Part shown: piece by piece, positions 17,901-25,694 of the stretch
Numbering within the stretch: position 1 is the first letter of the stretch
How the letters are laid out: the number at the start of each line of letters is the position of its first letter
Notes under the pieces: model-generated
The model's input: only the letters and a program-made list of their open reading frames with translations
Database searches by the model: none
What the model was told of the DNA's origin: nothing
Source: Sphingobium scionense
Lineage (GTDB): Bacteria > Pseudomonadota > Alphaproteobacteria > Sphingomonadales > Sphingomonadaceae
Assembly: GCF_014197035.1 (NCBI RefSeq)
Contig: NZ_JACIEU010000023.1
Span: forward strand, 1-43,073
DNA: 43,073 nt
Direction: 5' to 3'
Made by a program: the position numbers and the translations under genes

Positions 17901-17999
17901 CGTTCCGGCGATGGCGTGTCCGTTCCCCCCGAAACGCACATCACGCCCCTCAACGGCAGCGGCGCATCATACCCGCATCCGCTCGCCGCGTCGGCCTGA
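14904..17999 (+). CDS. CHC2-Toprim primase with ATPase domain (copy 1)
   Basis: A 1031-residue replication-type protein starting at the ATG at 14904 (GGGAG about ten bases upstream; a TTG at 14874 is possible). Residues 35-85 form a CHC2 zinc finger (CCPFHEDGTPSLSV, then FHCFGCQASG) as in DnaG. Residues 250-330 form a Toprim domain with EALIDAM (catalytic Glu) and DRDEAGDKGA (metal-binding Asp pair). A Pro/Glu-rich linker near 385-440 leads to a P-loop ATPase near 600-720 (SSSAAGKSAMMD as Walker A; ILAIAEEEGAS as Walker B-like; FLTTTAIDIDEEL as sensor-like), then a winged-helix-like end. It probably primes and helps unwind element DNA. Its stop is 12 bases before the recombinase gene, so they form one operon. 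The domain order resembles phage or satellite primase-helicases. Confidence 0.88.
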   Translation: MARIADSEIERLKAEVSLVRLIGSTGVKLARRGKDELLGCCPFHEDGTPSLSVSVGKNLFHCFGCQASGGPIDWVMKREGVSFRHAVELLRDGAALEPPSSSPVRATVRRLAPPVSMDADDAALLDQVIGYYHETLKQSPEALAYLAARGLSHPELIERFRLGYADRTLGLRLPEKNRKAGADIRGRLERIGIYRASGHEHLTGSIVVPVIDAQGVVTEVYGRKIRNNLRAGTPMHLYLPGPHRGVWNLDGIMGSGGEVILAEALIDAMTFWVAGFRNVTAAYGTGGFTDDHLAAFRAAGVERVLIAFDRDEAGDKGAAVVAERLMAAGIAVFRILFPRGTDANAYALSVTPASRSLGLLIRKAEWLGNGRAPAITSAHDELAAALGAGVEDRAEPSPPPVSAAEPDLAASIAPEPEPAPLPEPSIATPLPEAPIADAAEMRGDGEIALLLGDRRYRVRGWKKPLNPESLKVNLLVHRPADPEGRFHVDTLDLYAAKARAAFVRAAGLELGESEDVLKHDLGRVLLKLEEAQEAEIATALAPEDRPGMSAAERAEAMALLTAPDLMERILTDFALCGVVGEAVNIQTGYLACVSRLLDRPLAVIIQSSSAAGKSAMMDAVLAMMPGDAQVRYSAMTGQSLFYMGETNLKHRILAIAEEEGASTASYALKLLQSDGEVTIASTGKDASTGNLVTQQYRVEGPVMLFLTTTAIDIDEELMNRCLVLTVDESREQTRAIHALQRRRQTLEGLLADEDRTAVLALHRNAQTLLESVAVVNPFADTLTFLDDKTRTRRDHMKYLTLIRAIALLHQYQRPVRTVDHRGRQLRYIEVTEGDIARANALAHEVLGRTLDELPPQTRALLSRIHRWVAAECERLAMRRADLRFTRRQIREVTGWGDTQLKVHLGRLAELEYVLVHRMKVGQGHDYELLYDGEGETGERFLMGLSGPGLHAPNEGAARGYDAPRSGGRETRSVPGRGVDGVRSAGGRRGEMAASPRPARRSGDGVSVPPETHITPLNGSGASYPHPLAASA

Positions 18000-18011
18000 T
18001 CCGGCATCGCC

Positions 18012-19082
18012 ATGCCGCGCAAGGGCCAGACCAGAGCGAAGCCGCCGGTGGGCGATACGCGCGATCCTGACAGCCTGTATCATCACATGCTTCGGTTCAG
18101 CCAATGGCAGCGGGAGAAGGCCTACTCAGAGCGCACGGTGGAGAACCGGGAGGACGCGCTGCGCCTGTTCATAGGCTGGGCGCATGAACGTGGCCTCACC
18201 CGCCCGCAGGAGATCAGCAAACCGATACTGGAGCGATACCAGCGTCACCTGTTCCTCTACCGCAAGGCCAATGGCGAACCGCTATCGGTGCGCAGCCAGC
18301 ATGTGCGGACCACGCCGATCCGCGCGCTGTTCAAGTGGCTCGCGCGGGGCAATCACATCCTCTACAACCCGGCGTCGGACCTGGAGCTGCCGCGCATGGA
18401 AAAGCGCCTGCCCCGCCATGTGCTGAACATCCGCGAGGTGGAGACGGTGCTGGCCATGCCCGACCTCGCCACCCCGATCGGCATCCGCGACCGCGCCATG
18501 CTGGAGACCTTCTACTCCACCGGCATCCGGCGCATGGAGCTGATCGGGCTGCACCTGGCCGACATCGACGCCGACAGGGGCACGCTGATGGTGCGCCAGG
18601 GCAAGGGCAGGAAGGACCGCATGATCCCGATCGGCGAGCGTGCCCTGGCCTGGATCGGCAAATATCGCGACGACGTGCGCCACACGTTCGCGTGCGGGGT
18701 CGATGACGGCACGCTGTTCCTCACCACGCTGGGCGAGGCGTTCGTGCCCAACCGCATGACCCAGCTCGTGCGCGACTATGTGAACGCGGCCGCCATCGGC
18801 AAGAGCGGGTCGTGCCATCTGTTCCGCCATACGATGGCAACGCTCATGCTGGAGAACGGGGCCGACATCCGGTTCATCCAGGCCATGCTGGGCCATGCCG
18901 AACTGTCCACCACGCAGATCTACACCCAGGTCAGCATCCGCATGTTGAAGCAGATCCACAGCGCCACCCATCCGGGGCGGCCGATCGCCGCCGCGCGCCG
19001 TCAGCATGACGGCGGCGACGGTGCTGGCGACGGCCGTGAAACCCTGCTTGCCGCGCTCGATGCCGAGGCTGACGATGAATGA
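18012..19082 (+). CDS. Tyrosine recombinase of the element (copy 1)
   Basis: A 356-residue XerC/D-like tyrosine recombinase. Residues 25-125 form the SAM-like core-binding domain (SQWQREKAYSERTVENREDA). The catalytic set is complete: Arg in STGIRRMEL near 173, Lys in RQGKGRKDRMI near 200, HLFRH near 270-274 (His and Arg), LGHAEL near 294, and the nucleophile Tyr in STTQIYTQV near 303. It cuts and rejoins DNA at paired sites. Unlike a phage integrase it has no obvious arm-binding extension; the C-terminal tail is Ala/Gly/Asp-rich. The nearest recurrent DNA that could be its site is TTGCCGCAAAAG, 440 bases downstream, found again at every toxin-tip boundary. An identical copy is at 24372-25442. 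Confidence 0.9.
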   Translation: MPRKGQTRAKPPVGDTRDPDSLYHHMLRFSQWQREKAYSERTVENREDALRLFIGWAHERGLTRPQEISKPILERYQRHLFLYRKANGEPLSVRSQHVRTTPIRALFKWLARGNHILYNPASDLELPRMEKRLPRHVLNIREVETVLAMPDLATPIGIRDRAMLETFYSTGIRRMELIGLHLADIDADRGTLMVRQGKGRKDRMIPIGERALAWIGKYRDDVRHTFACGVDDGTLFLTTLGEAFVPNRMTQLVRDYVNAAAIGKSGSCHLFRHTMATLMLENGADIRFIQAMLGHAELSTTQIYTQVSIRMLKQIHSATHPGRPIAAARRQHDGGDGAGDGRETLLAALDAEADDE

Positions 19083-19124
19083 GGAAGCGCAGGCCATCCG
19101 GGGATGGCCGAGAACCGAATGGAT

Positions 19125-19210
19125 GAGAGTGCGATCCGTACCCTCGCGCAATGGCGGAAAACCGCCGATCCGACTCCCACGCATCCCATGAGGGTGCGGA
19201 TCGCACTCTC
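19125..19210. repeat. 21-bp-arm inverted repeat after recombinase (copy 1)
   Basis: Arms at 19125-19145 and 19190-19210 are inverse complements with one mismatch (cores GTGCGATCCG and CGGATCGCAC). The 44-base loop holds an inner hairpin GGCGG-AAAA-CCGCC. No T-run follows, so it is a poor terminator. GGAAAACCGCC recurs near 19399 and 19477, suggesting protein-binding sites, or a folded recombination site in the manner of integron attC. Copy 2 is at 25485-25570. Confidence 0.55.
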
Positions 19211-19233
19211 GGAAAACGGCAGAAAAGCGTCAT

Positions 19234-19251
19234 GCACCCGTGCGTGAGGTG
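19234..19251. repeat. Candidate right inverted end of the element (copy 1)
   Basis: Reads GCACCCGTGCGTGAGGTG, the inverse complement of 14075-14092 with two mismatches. It lies beyond the recombinase gene. The 270 bases from here to the tip boundary at 19523 then form a separate segment shared by both units. Confidence 0.4.
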
Positions 19252-19334
19252 TGTATCCTGATTACTGGCTCGATGCGTAGCATCGCAGCCCTTCTGTGCT
19301 GGCCAGTCACACGGCATCCCGCTAGGCTGCATCC

Positions 19335-19949
19335 ATGACAATCCGCAGCGGACTCGATGTGCAACCGCGCCTCATGGCGCTGCCCTCTCCGGGCCGGAAA
19401 ACCGCCTCTGGGGGTCTGCAACCCTGGGCGCGCCGCCGCGTCAGGCGGATCGGCTCGCAACCCACGGTCGCGTCTGGGGAAAACCGCCCGCGCTACGACG
19501 TTGCGCGTCGGGGTGCTGTGTTGCCGCAAAAGATGGAGCCTTGCAGCGGTGCCCAGAAAGCAGGTCAATGGCTTGGTGACAATGTCGGAAAGGTCGGCTC
19601 TCTTGCTACCAACCTTGGGTTGACGGCTACAACTGCGGGGGGCGGGCTTTTCCTGGCAGGGATGGGTCAGATTGGACGCGGAAACTTCGTGGGTGGGCTT
19701 AGAACCGGCATGTTGGGGTTCATAGCCATGGAGAAGGGCGCAGAGTTGACGGGCGTCGGTGGCCTGATAACTGCGGGGGGCGGCGTCATTTCCGCTGTGA
19801 GTGGATCGGGTAAGCCAGCCACTGTTGAGGGGCTTACCCGCTTGTCCACCTCTCTACTTCCGTCAGGGCCGATCAAGGATTTTGCGTCCGAAGCCATATC
19901 CAAAGGTCTGGATGCGGTTATCCCCGATATAAGGTCTTGCGCACCATGA
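19335..19949 (+). CDS. Orphan RHS tip A joined to element-end leader
   Basis: A 204-residue open frame. The first 62 residues come from the right end of the element (MTIRSGLDVQPR to GAVLPQ), are Arg-rich and look non-natural as protein. From LPQK onward it is tip A, identical to the last 140 residues of the RHS gene. Thus the second tip A copy lacks the RHS shell but has an in-frame ATG, with no good ribosome-binding site before it. It may be silent, or made as an unexported toxin neutralised by the immunity protein encoded next. It arises simply from the tandem unit: the right end of copy 1 abuts the tip of copy 2. Its ATGA overlap with the immunity gene is preserved. Confidence 0.6.
   Translation: MTIRSGLDVQPRLMALPSPGRKTASGGLQPWARRRVRRIGSQPTVASGENRPRYDVARRGAVLPQKMEPCSGAQKAGQWLGDNVGKVGSLATNLGLTATTAGGGLFLAGMGQIGRGNFVGGLRTGMLGFIAMEKGAELTGVGGLITAGGGVISAVSGSGKPATVEGLTRLSTSLLPSGPIKDFASEAISKGLDAVIPDIRSCAP
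19523..19533. repeat. Tip-boundary core string, junction 2
   Basis: GCCGCAAAAGA preceded by TT, giving the TTGC-C-GCAA dyad. It marks the exact join of the two 6360-bp units. Confidence 0.7.
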
Positions 19950-20146
19950 AGAATATGCTGATCTACTTCATAATGGCATTCGGAGTATTTCTGACATGCT
20001 GTATAATAATGGCGTTCTTTGGTTCCGAGTTAAACAATAGATTTGCCATCATAATGTTCATGGTGATCTGGGGTGTGTCAGCGTTGCTTTGGCCGGTGTT
20101 CGGGATGCGCGCTTTCAAAGAGTGGGCTACCAAGTTGACCAAGTGA
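19946..20146 (+). CDS. Immunity-like membrane protein A (copy 2)
   Basis: Identical to the 66-residue protein at 13586-13786: two transmembrane helices and a basic tail, with the ATG overlapping the orphan tip A stop. A second intact immunity gene would raise the dose of protection, or protect if the orphan tip is expressed. Confidence 0.75.
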   Translation: MKNMLIYFIMAFGVFLTCCIIMAFFGSELNNRFAIIMFMVIWGVSALLWPVFGMRAFKEWATKLTK

Positions 20147-20701
20147 GCGGCAGTTCGGCTCCGTAGGCCACATGCGGGCGAACGCAAGATTAAAGGATTA
20201 GCTCCCCTTGTGGGGTTAAGCTGTTGTCTGCACATCGTTTTTTGACGGGACAGGATGGCGCTATCGGGAGACCGATGGCGCCATGCTCGTATCAAGCCGT
20301 TGATCCTGTTGGTGGAATGCGGGCGCCATGAATCTCGCGCGCCCTTTGGAGGCCGCCCTCATTGCTGGCGCGGGGTCGCACTCGCATGCTCGCGCGGGTG
20401 TTGGACGCACGCCGTTGGCGCAGGAAGTGTAATGCACCGTACGCACGGGTGCTGCGGCCTGAAAGTCACGTATTATCAATGGGATATGTCTGTCCTACGC
20501 GTCAGACACCGGCGTCGTATTTTGTCTGACGCGTAGGACAAGCGCGGGTTGGTGGCAACCAAGCCTTTGTAATCCCCTGTCATTATCTGTCTGACGCGTA
20601 TGACAGAGCTGCAAAACGCCTCCATCGTGGGGCGCGGTATGGATGCCGTCCCCTGATGCGCTCTGTCGCCGCCATGCCGCCAGTCAGCGGCCGATGAAGA
20701 A
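20147..20701. other. Non-coding left segment of the recombinase element (copy 2)
   Basis: Same sequence as 13787-14341. It contains the inverted end at 20435-20452 and the 18-mers at 20491-20508, 20523-20540 and 20588-20605. No gene seen. Confidence 0.6.
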
Positions 20702-21151
20702 TCAGGGGGCAGCAACCTCCTGACCCGTCACGGTCGCGTGCTGGGCGAGCATGGCGTCAAGCACCTGGCTGACGGCCTTCTGGCTTGCCTTGGGCAGCTT
20801 GGCGATGGCGTCGAGCTGCTGTTCGATCCGGGATGGCGGGCCGCGCCGGGTGCGGCGCTCGGCGGGCGCGGCCAGCGCGGCGCTGGCGTCGTCGCCGATC
20901 AGCGCGTCGATCGTGGTCTTGAAGATGCGGGCGAGCCTGGGGAGCATGGACACCGGCACGCGGCGACGGCCGACCTCGTAGGAGGCGTATTGCGGCTGCG
21001 GGATGCCGATGCTGTCGGCGACCTGCTGCTGGGTCAGGGATGCGGCCTGGCGGGTCTGGGCAATACGCTTGCCGAGCTGCTCGAAAAAATGGCGTTCATC
21101 GGGAGACATGGTGAGATCGAGGGCCAGTTGTCTGTTGGTGCGCTGTCTCAT
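20702..21151 (-). CDS. XRE-family repressor of the element (copy 2)
   Basis: Identical in translation to the 149-residue XRE protein at 14342-14791, with its own upstream dyad at 21201-21220. Two repressor copies would be expected to double the repression of both primase-recombinase operons. Confidence 0.85.
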   Translation of the reverse strand: MRQRTNRQLALDLTMSPDERHFFEQLGKRIAQTRQAASLTQQQVADSIGIPQPQYASYEVGRRRVPVSMLPRLARIFKTTIDALIGDDASAALAAPAERRTRRGPPSRIEQQLDAIAKLPKASQKAVSQVLDAMLAQHATVTGQEVAAP

Positions 21152-21200
21152 GTCTAACCCCGGTTTTTGCGAACGGCCTTGACTCTATGCCATAATGACA

Positions 21201-21220
21201 TAACAACTGTCGAGTTGTTA
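21201..21220. promoter_or_regulatory. Dyad operator between XRE and primase (copy 2)
   Basis: Second occurrence of TAACAACT-GTCG-AGTTGTTA, in the same position between the divergent repressor and primase genes. Confidence 0.6.
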
Positions 21221-21263
21221 GTGCATTTTACGCTTGACAGGGTTTTGGCGGGAGTCGGTTTTT

Positions 21264-24200
21264 ATGGCACGAATCGCGGATAGCGAGATCGAGCGGCTGA
21301 AGGCCGAGGTGAGCCTTGTGCGGCTGATCGGGTCGACGGGCGTGAAGCTGGCGCGGCGCGGCAAGGACGAGCTGCTGGGCTGCTGCCCGTTCCATGAGGA
21401 CGGCACGCCGTCGCTGTCGGTGAGCGTGGGCAAGAACCTGTTCCACTGCTTCGGCTGCCAGGCATCGGGCGGTCCGATCGACTGGGTGATGAAACGCGAG
21501 GGCGTGAGCTTCCGCCATGCGGTCGAGCTGCTGCGCGACGGGGCGGCGCTGGAGCCGCCATCGTCATCGCCGGTGCGGGCGACCGTGCGCCGCCTCGCGC
21601 CTCCGGTCAGTATGGACGCCGACGATGCGGCGCTGCTGGATCAGGTGATCGGCTATTATCACGAGACGCTCAAACAGTCGCCCGAAGCCCTGGCCTATCT
21701 GGCGGCGCGTGGCCTGTCGCACCCGGAGCTGATCGAGCGGTTCCGCCTGGGCTATGCCGACCGCACGCTGGGACTGCGCTTGCCGGAGAAGAACCGCAAG
21801 GCGGGCGCGGACATACGGGGCCGTCTCGAACGGATCGGCATCTACCGGGCAAGTGGCCACGAGCATCTGACCGGCAGCATTGTGGTGCCGGTGATCGACG
21901 CGCAGGGCGTCGTCACCGAGGTCTATGGCCGCAAGATCAGGAACAATCTGCGGGCGGGCACGCCGATGCACCTCTACCTTCCCGGCCCCCATCGCGGCGT
22001 GTGGAATCTGGACGGCATCATGGGGTCCGGCGGCGAGGTGATCCTGGCCGAGGCACTGATCGACGCGATGACCTTCTGGGTAGCCGGGTTCCGCAACGTG
22101 ACCGCCGCCTATGGCACGGGGGGCTTTACCGACGATCATCTGGCCGCGTTCCGGGCTGCGGGGGTGGAGCGCGTGCTGATCGCGTTCGACCGCGACGAGG
22201 CGGGCGACAAGGGCGCTGCCGTCGTGGCCGAGCGGCTGATGGCGGCGGGCATCGCGGTGTTCCGCATCCTGTTCCCCAGGGGGACGGACGCCAATGCCTA
22301 TGCGCTCAGTGTCACGCCCGCCTCGCGCTCGCTGGGCCTGCTGATCCGCAAGGCGGAATGGCTGGGCAATGGGCGAGCTCCCGCCATCACCAGCGCGCAC
22401 GATGAGCTTGCCGCCGCCCTGGGCGCTGGCGTGGAGGATCGGGCGGAGCCATCCCCACCCCCTGTCTCAGCCGCTGAACCCGACCTTGCCGCTAGCATCG
22501 CGCCCGAACCGGAACCCGCACCGTTGCCGGAGCCGTCGATCGCCACACCGCTGCCGGAAGCGCCCATCGCCGACGCGGCCGAGATGCGCGGCGACGGCGA
22601 GATCGCCCTGCTGCTGGGCGACCGCCGTTATCGGGTGCGAGGCTGGAAGAAGCCGCTGAACCCGGAGAGCCTCAAGGTCAATCTGCTGGTCCACCGCCCC
22701 GCCGACCCGGAGGGCCGGTTCCATGTGGACACGCTGGACCTCTATGCCGCCAAGGCCCGTGCCGCGTTCGTGCGCGCCGCCGGTCTTGAGCTGGGCGAAT
22801 CCGAGGATGTGTTGAAACACGACCTTGGCCGCGTTCTCCTGAAACTGGAGGAAGCGCAGGAAGCCGAGATCGCGACCGCGCTCGCCCCGGAGGACCGCCC
22901 CGGCATGAGCGCGGCCGAGCGGGCGGAGGCGATGGCGCTCTTGACCGCGCCGGACCTGATGGAGCGCATCCTCACCGACTTCGCCCTGTGCGGCGTGGTG
23001 GGCGAAGCGGTCAATATCCAGACCGGCTATCTGGCCTGCGTGTCGCGGCTGCTCGATCGGCCGCTCGCGGTCATCATCCAGTCCAGTAGCGCGGCGGGCA
23101 AGAGCGCGATGATGGACGCGGTGCTGGCGATGATGCCGGGGGATGCCCAGGTGCGCTACAGCGCCATGACCGGGCAGAGCCTGTTCTACATGGGCGAGAC
23201 CAACCTCAAGCATCGCATCCTCGCCATCGCCGAGGAGGAAGGGGCATCGACCGCCAGCTATGCGCTCAAGCTGCTCCAGTCCGATGGCGAGGTGACGATC
23301 GCCAGCACCGGCAAGGATGCATCGACCGGCAACCTGGTGACGCAGCAATATAGGGTCGAGGGTCCGGTGATGCTGTTCCTGACCACCACGGCGATCGACA
23401 TAGACGAGGAGCTGATGAACCGCTGCCTGGTGCTGACGGTCGATGAAAGCCGCGAGCAGACCCGCGCCATCCATGCCTTGCAGCGCCGCCGCCAGACCCT
23501 CGAAGGGCTGCTGGCCGACGAGGACCGCACGGCCGTGCTGGCGCTTCATCGCAACGCGCAGACGCTGCTGGAGAGCGTGGCGGTGGTGAACCCGTTCGCC
23601 GACACGCTGACGTTCCTCGATGACAAGACCCGCACCCGGCGCGACCATATGAAATACCTCACCCTGATCCGCGCCATCGCGCTGCTGCACCAGTATCAGC
23701 GGCCTGTGCGGACGGTCGATCACCGCGGGCGTCAGCTTCGCTATATCGAGGTGACGGAGGGTGACATCGCGCGCGCCAATGCCCTTGCCCATGAGGTGCT
23801 GGGGCGCACACTGGACGAGCTGCCGCCGCAGACCCGCGCGCTGCTCTCCCGCATCCATCGCTGGGTGGCGGCCGAGTGCGAACGGCTTGCCATGCGGCGT
23901 GCCGATCTGCGGTTCACGCGCCGCCAGATACGGGAGGTCACGGGCTGGGGCGACACCCAGCTCAAGGTCCATCTCGGCCGCCTTGCCGAGCTGGAATATG
24001 TGCTGGTCCACCGCATGAAGGTGGGCCAGGGCCATGATTATGAGCTGCTCTATGACGGCGAAGGGGAAACGGGTGAGCGGTTCCTGATGGGGCTGTCCGG
24101 CCCCGGACTCCATGCCCCCAACGAGGGTGCCGCGCGTGGTTATGATGCTCCCCGGTCGGGGGGCAGGGAAACGCGGTCGGTCCCCGGTCGGGGCGTGGAC

Positions 24201-24359
24201 GGGGTGCGGTCGGCGGGTGGTCGCAGGGGCGAAATGGCGGCAAGCCCGCGCCCCGCAAGGCGTTCCGGCGATGGCGTGTCCGTTCCCCCCGAAACGCACA
24301 TCACGCCCCTCAACGGCAGCGGCGCATCATACCCGCATCCGCTCGCCGCGTCGGCCTGA
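21264..24359 (+). CDS. CHC2-Toprim primase with ATPase domain (copy 2)
   Basis: Identical in translation to the 1031-residue protein at 14904-17999: CHC2 zinc finger, Toprim with EALIDAM and DRDEAGDKGA, and P-loop SSSAAGKSAMMD. The frame is intact, so both copies could be functional. It is again followed after 12 bases by the recombinase gene. Confidence 0.88.
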   Translation: MARIADSEIERLKAEVSLVRLIGSTGVKLARRGKDELLGCCPFHEDGTPSLSVSVGKNLFHCFGCQASGGPIDWVMKREGVSFRHAVELLRDGAALEPPSSSPVRATVRRLAPPVSMDADDAALLDQVIGYYHETLKQSPEALAYLAARGLSHPELIERFRLGYADRTLGLRLPEKNRKAGADIRGRLERIGIYRASGHEHLTGSIVVPVIDAQGVVTEVYGRKIRNNLRAGTPMHLYLPGPHRGVWNLDGIMGSGGEVILAEALIDAMTFWVAGFRNVTAAYGTGGFTDDHLAAFRAAGVERVLIAFDRDEAGDKGAAVVAERLMAAGIAVFRILFPRGTDANAYALSVTPASRSLGLLIRKAEWLGNGRAPAITSAHDELAAALGAGVEDRAEPSPPPVSAAEPDLAASIAPEPEPAPLPEPSIATPLPEAPIADAAEMRGDGEIALLLGDRRYRVRGWKKPLNPESLKVNLLVHRPADPEGRFHVDTLDLYAAKARAAFVRAAGLELGESEDVLKHDLGRVLLKLEEAQEAEIATALAPEDRPGMSAAERAEAMALLTAPDLMERILTDFALCGVVGEAVNIQTGYLACVSRLLDRPLAVIIQSSSAAGKSAMMDAVLAMMPGDAQVRYSAMTGQSLFYMGETNLKHRILAIAEEEGASTASYALKLLQSDGEVTIASTGKDASTGNLVTQQYRVEGPVMLFLTTTAIDIDEELMNRCLVLTVDESREQTRAIHALQRRRQTLEGLLADEDRTAVLALHRNAQTLLESVAVVNPFADTLTFLDDKTRTRRDHMKYLTLIRAIALLHQYQRPVRTVDHRGRQLRYIEVTEGDIARANALAHEVLGRTLDELPPQTRALLSRIHRWVAAECERLAMRRADLRFTRRQIREVTGWGDTQLKVHLGRLAELEYVLVHRMKVGQGHDYELLYDGEGETGERFLMGLSGPGLHAPNEGAARGYDAPRSGGRETRSVPGRGVDGVRSAGGRRGEMAASPRPARRSGDGVSVPPETHITPLNGSGASYPHPLAASA

Positions 24360-24371
24360 TCCGGCATCGCC

Positions 24372-25442
24372 ATGCCGCGCAAGGGCCAGACCAGAGCGAA
24401 GCCGCCGGTGGGCGATACGCGCGATCCTGACAGCCTGTATCATCACATGCTTCGGTTCAGCCAATGGCAGCGGGAGAAGGCCTACTCAGAGCGCACGGTG
24501 GAGAACCGGGAGGACGCGCTGCGCCTGTTCATAGGCTGGGCGCATGAACGTGGCCTCACCCGCCCGCAGGAGATCAGCAAACCGATACTGGAGCGATACC
24601 AGCGTCACCTGTTCCTCTACCGCAAGGCCAATGGCGAACCGCTATCGGTGCGCAGCCAGCATGTGCGGACCACGCCGATCCGCGCGCTGTTCAAGTGGCT
24701 CGCGCGGGGCAATCACATCCTCTACAACCCGGCGTCGGACCTGGAGCTGCCGCGCATGGAAAAGCGCCTGCCCCGCCATGTGCTGAACATCCGCGAGGTG
24801 GAGACGGTGCTGGCCATGCCCGACCTCGCCACCCCGATCGGCATCCGCGACCGCGCCATGCTGGAGACCTTCTACTCCACCGGCATCCGGCGCATGGAGC
24901 TGATCGGGCTGCACCTGGCCGACATCGACGCCGACAGGGGCACGCTGATGGTGCGCCAGGGCAAGGGCAGGAAGGACCGCATGATCCCGATCGGCGAGCG
25001 TGCCCTGGCCTGGATCGGCAAATATCGCGACGACGTGCGCCACACGTTCGCGTGCGGGGTCGATGACGGCACGCTGTTCCTCACCACGCTGGGCGAGGCG
25101 TTCGTGCCCAACCGCATGACCCAGCTCGTGCGCGACTATGTGAACGCGGCCGCCATCGGCAAGAGCGGGTCGTGCCATCTGTTCCGCCATACGATGGCAA
25201 CGCTCATGCTGGAGAACGGGGCCGACATCCGGTTCATCCAGGCCATGCTGGGCCATGCCGAACTGTCCACCACGCAGATCTACACCCAGGTCAGCATCCG
25301 CATGTTGAAGCAGATCCACAGCGCCACCCATCCGGGGCGGCCGATCGCCGCCGCGCGCCGTCAGCATGACGGCGGCGACGGTGCTGGCGACGGCCGTGAA
25401 ACCCTGCTTGCCGCGCTCGATGCCGAGGCTGACGATGAATGA
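24372..25442 (+). CDS. Tyrosine recombinase of the element (copy 2)
   Basis: Identical in translation to 18012-19082, with all catalytic residues (Arg, Lys, His-x-x-Arg, His, Tyr) present. This copy ends 441 bases before the core string at 25883, which borders the foreign tip B, so this is the copy nearest the presumed insertion junction with older DNA. Confidence 0.9.
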   Translation: MPRKGQTRAKPPVGDTRDPDSLYHHMLRFSQWQREKAYSERTVENREDALRLFIGWAHERGLTRPQEISKPILERYQRHLFLYRKANGEPLSVRSQHVRTTPIRALFKWLARGNHILYNPASDLELPRMEKRLPRHVLNIREVETVLAMPDLATPIGIRDRAMLETFYSTGIRRMELIGLHLADIDADRGTLMVRQGKGRKDRMIPIGERALAWIGKYRDDVRHTFACGVDDGTLFLTTLGEAFVPNRMTQLVRDYVNAAAIGKSGSCHLFRHTMATLMLENGADIRFIQAMLGHAELSTTQIYTQVSIRMLKQIHSATHPGRPIAAARRQHDGGDGAGDGRETLLAALDAEADDE

Positions 25443-25484
25443 GGAAGCGCAGGCCATCCGGGGATGGCCGAGAACCGAATGGAT

Positions 25485-25570
25485 GAGAGTGCGATCCGTA
25501 CCCTCGCGCAATGGCGGAAAACCGCCGATCCGACTCCCACGCATCCCATGAGGGTGCGGATCGCACTCTC
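25485..25570. repeat. 21-bp-arm inverted repeat after recombinase (copy 2)
   Basis: Same structure as 19125-19210, at the fixed 6360-base offset. The matching inverted end lies at 25594-25611. Confidence 0.55.
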
Positions 25571-25694
25571 GGAAAACGGCAGAAAAGCGTCATGCACCCG
25601 TGCGTGAGGTGTGTATCCTGATTACTGGCTCGATGCGTAGCATCGCAGCCCTTCTGTGCTGGCCAGTCACACGGCATCCCGCTAGGCTGCATCC

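Larger units (their letters stand above)
13163..19522. repeat. 6360-bp tandem unit, copy 1 (tip A-immunity-XRE-primase-recombinase)
   Basis: First of two directly repeated 6360-bp units. Every stretch I compared at an offset of 6360 is identical, including all encoded proteins. The unit starts exactly at the GCCGCAAAAGA string within the RHS gene and ends just before the same string at 19523. It carries tip A, its immunity gene, a 555-base non-coding left segment with repeated 18-mers, and three element genes. Core-to-core boundaries suggest site-specific insertion or excision, although homologous duplication or an assembly effect cannot be excluded from sequence alone. Confidence 0.9.

Noticed and set aside
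16107..17939. A 610-codon minus-strand frame in the primase gene, repeated at 22467-24299
   Set aside because: It is a shadow of the CHC2-Toprim gene. Its presence in both units follows from the duplication.
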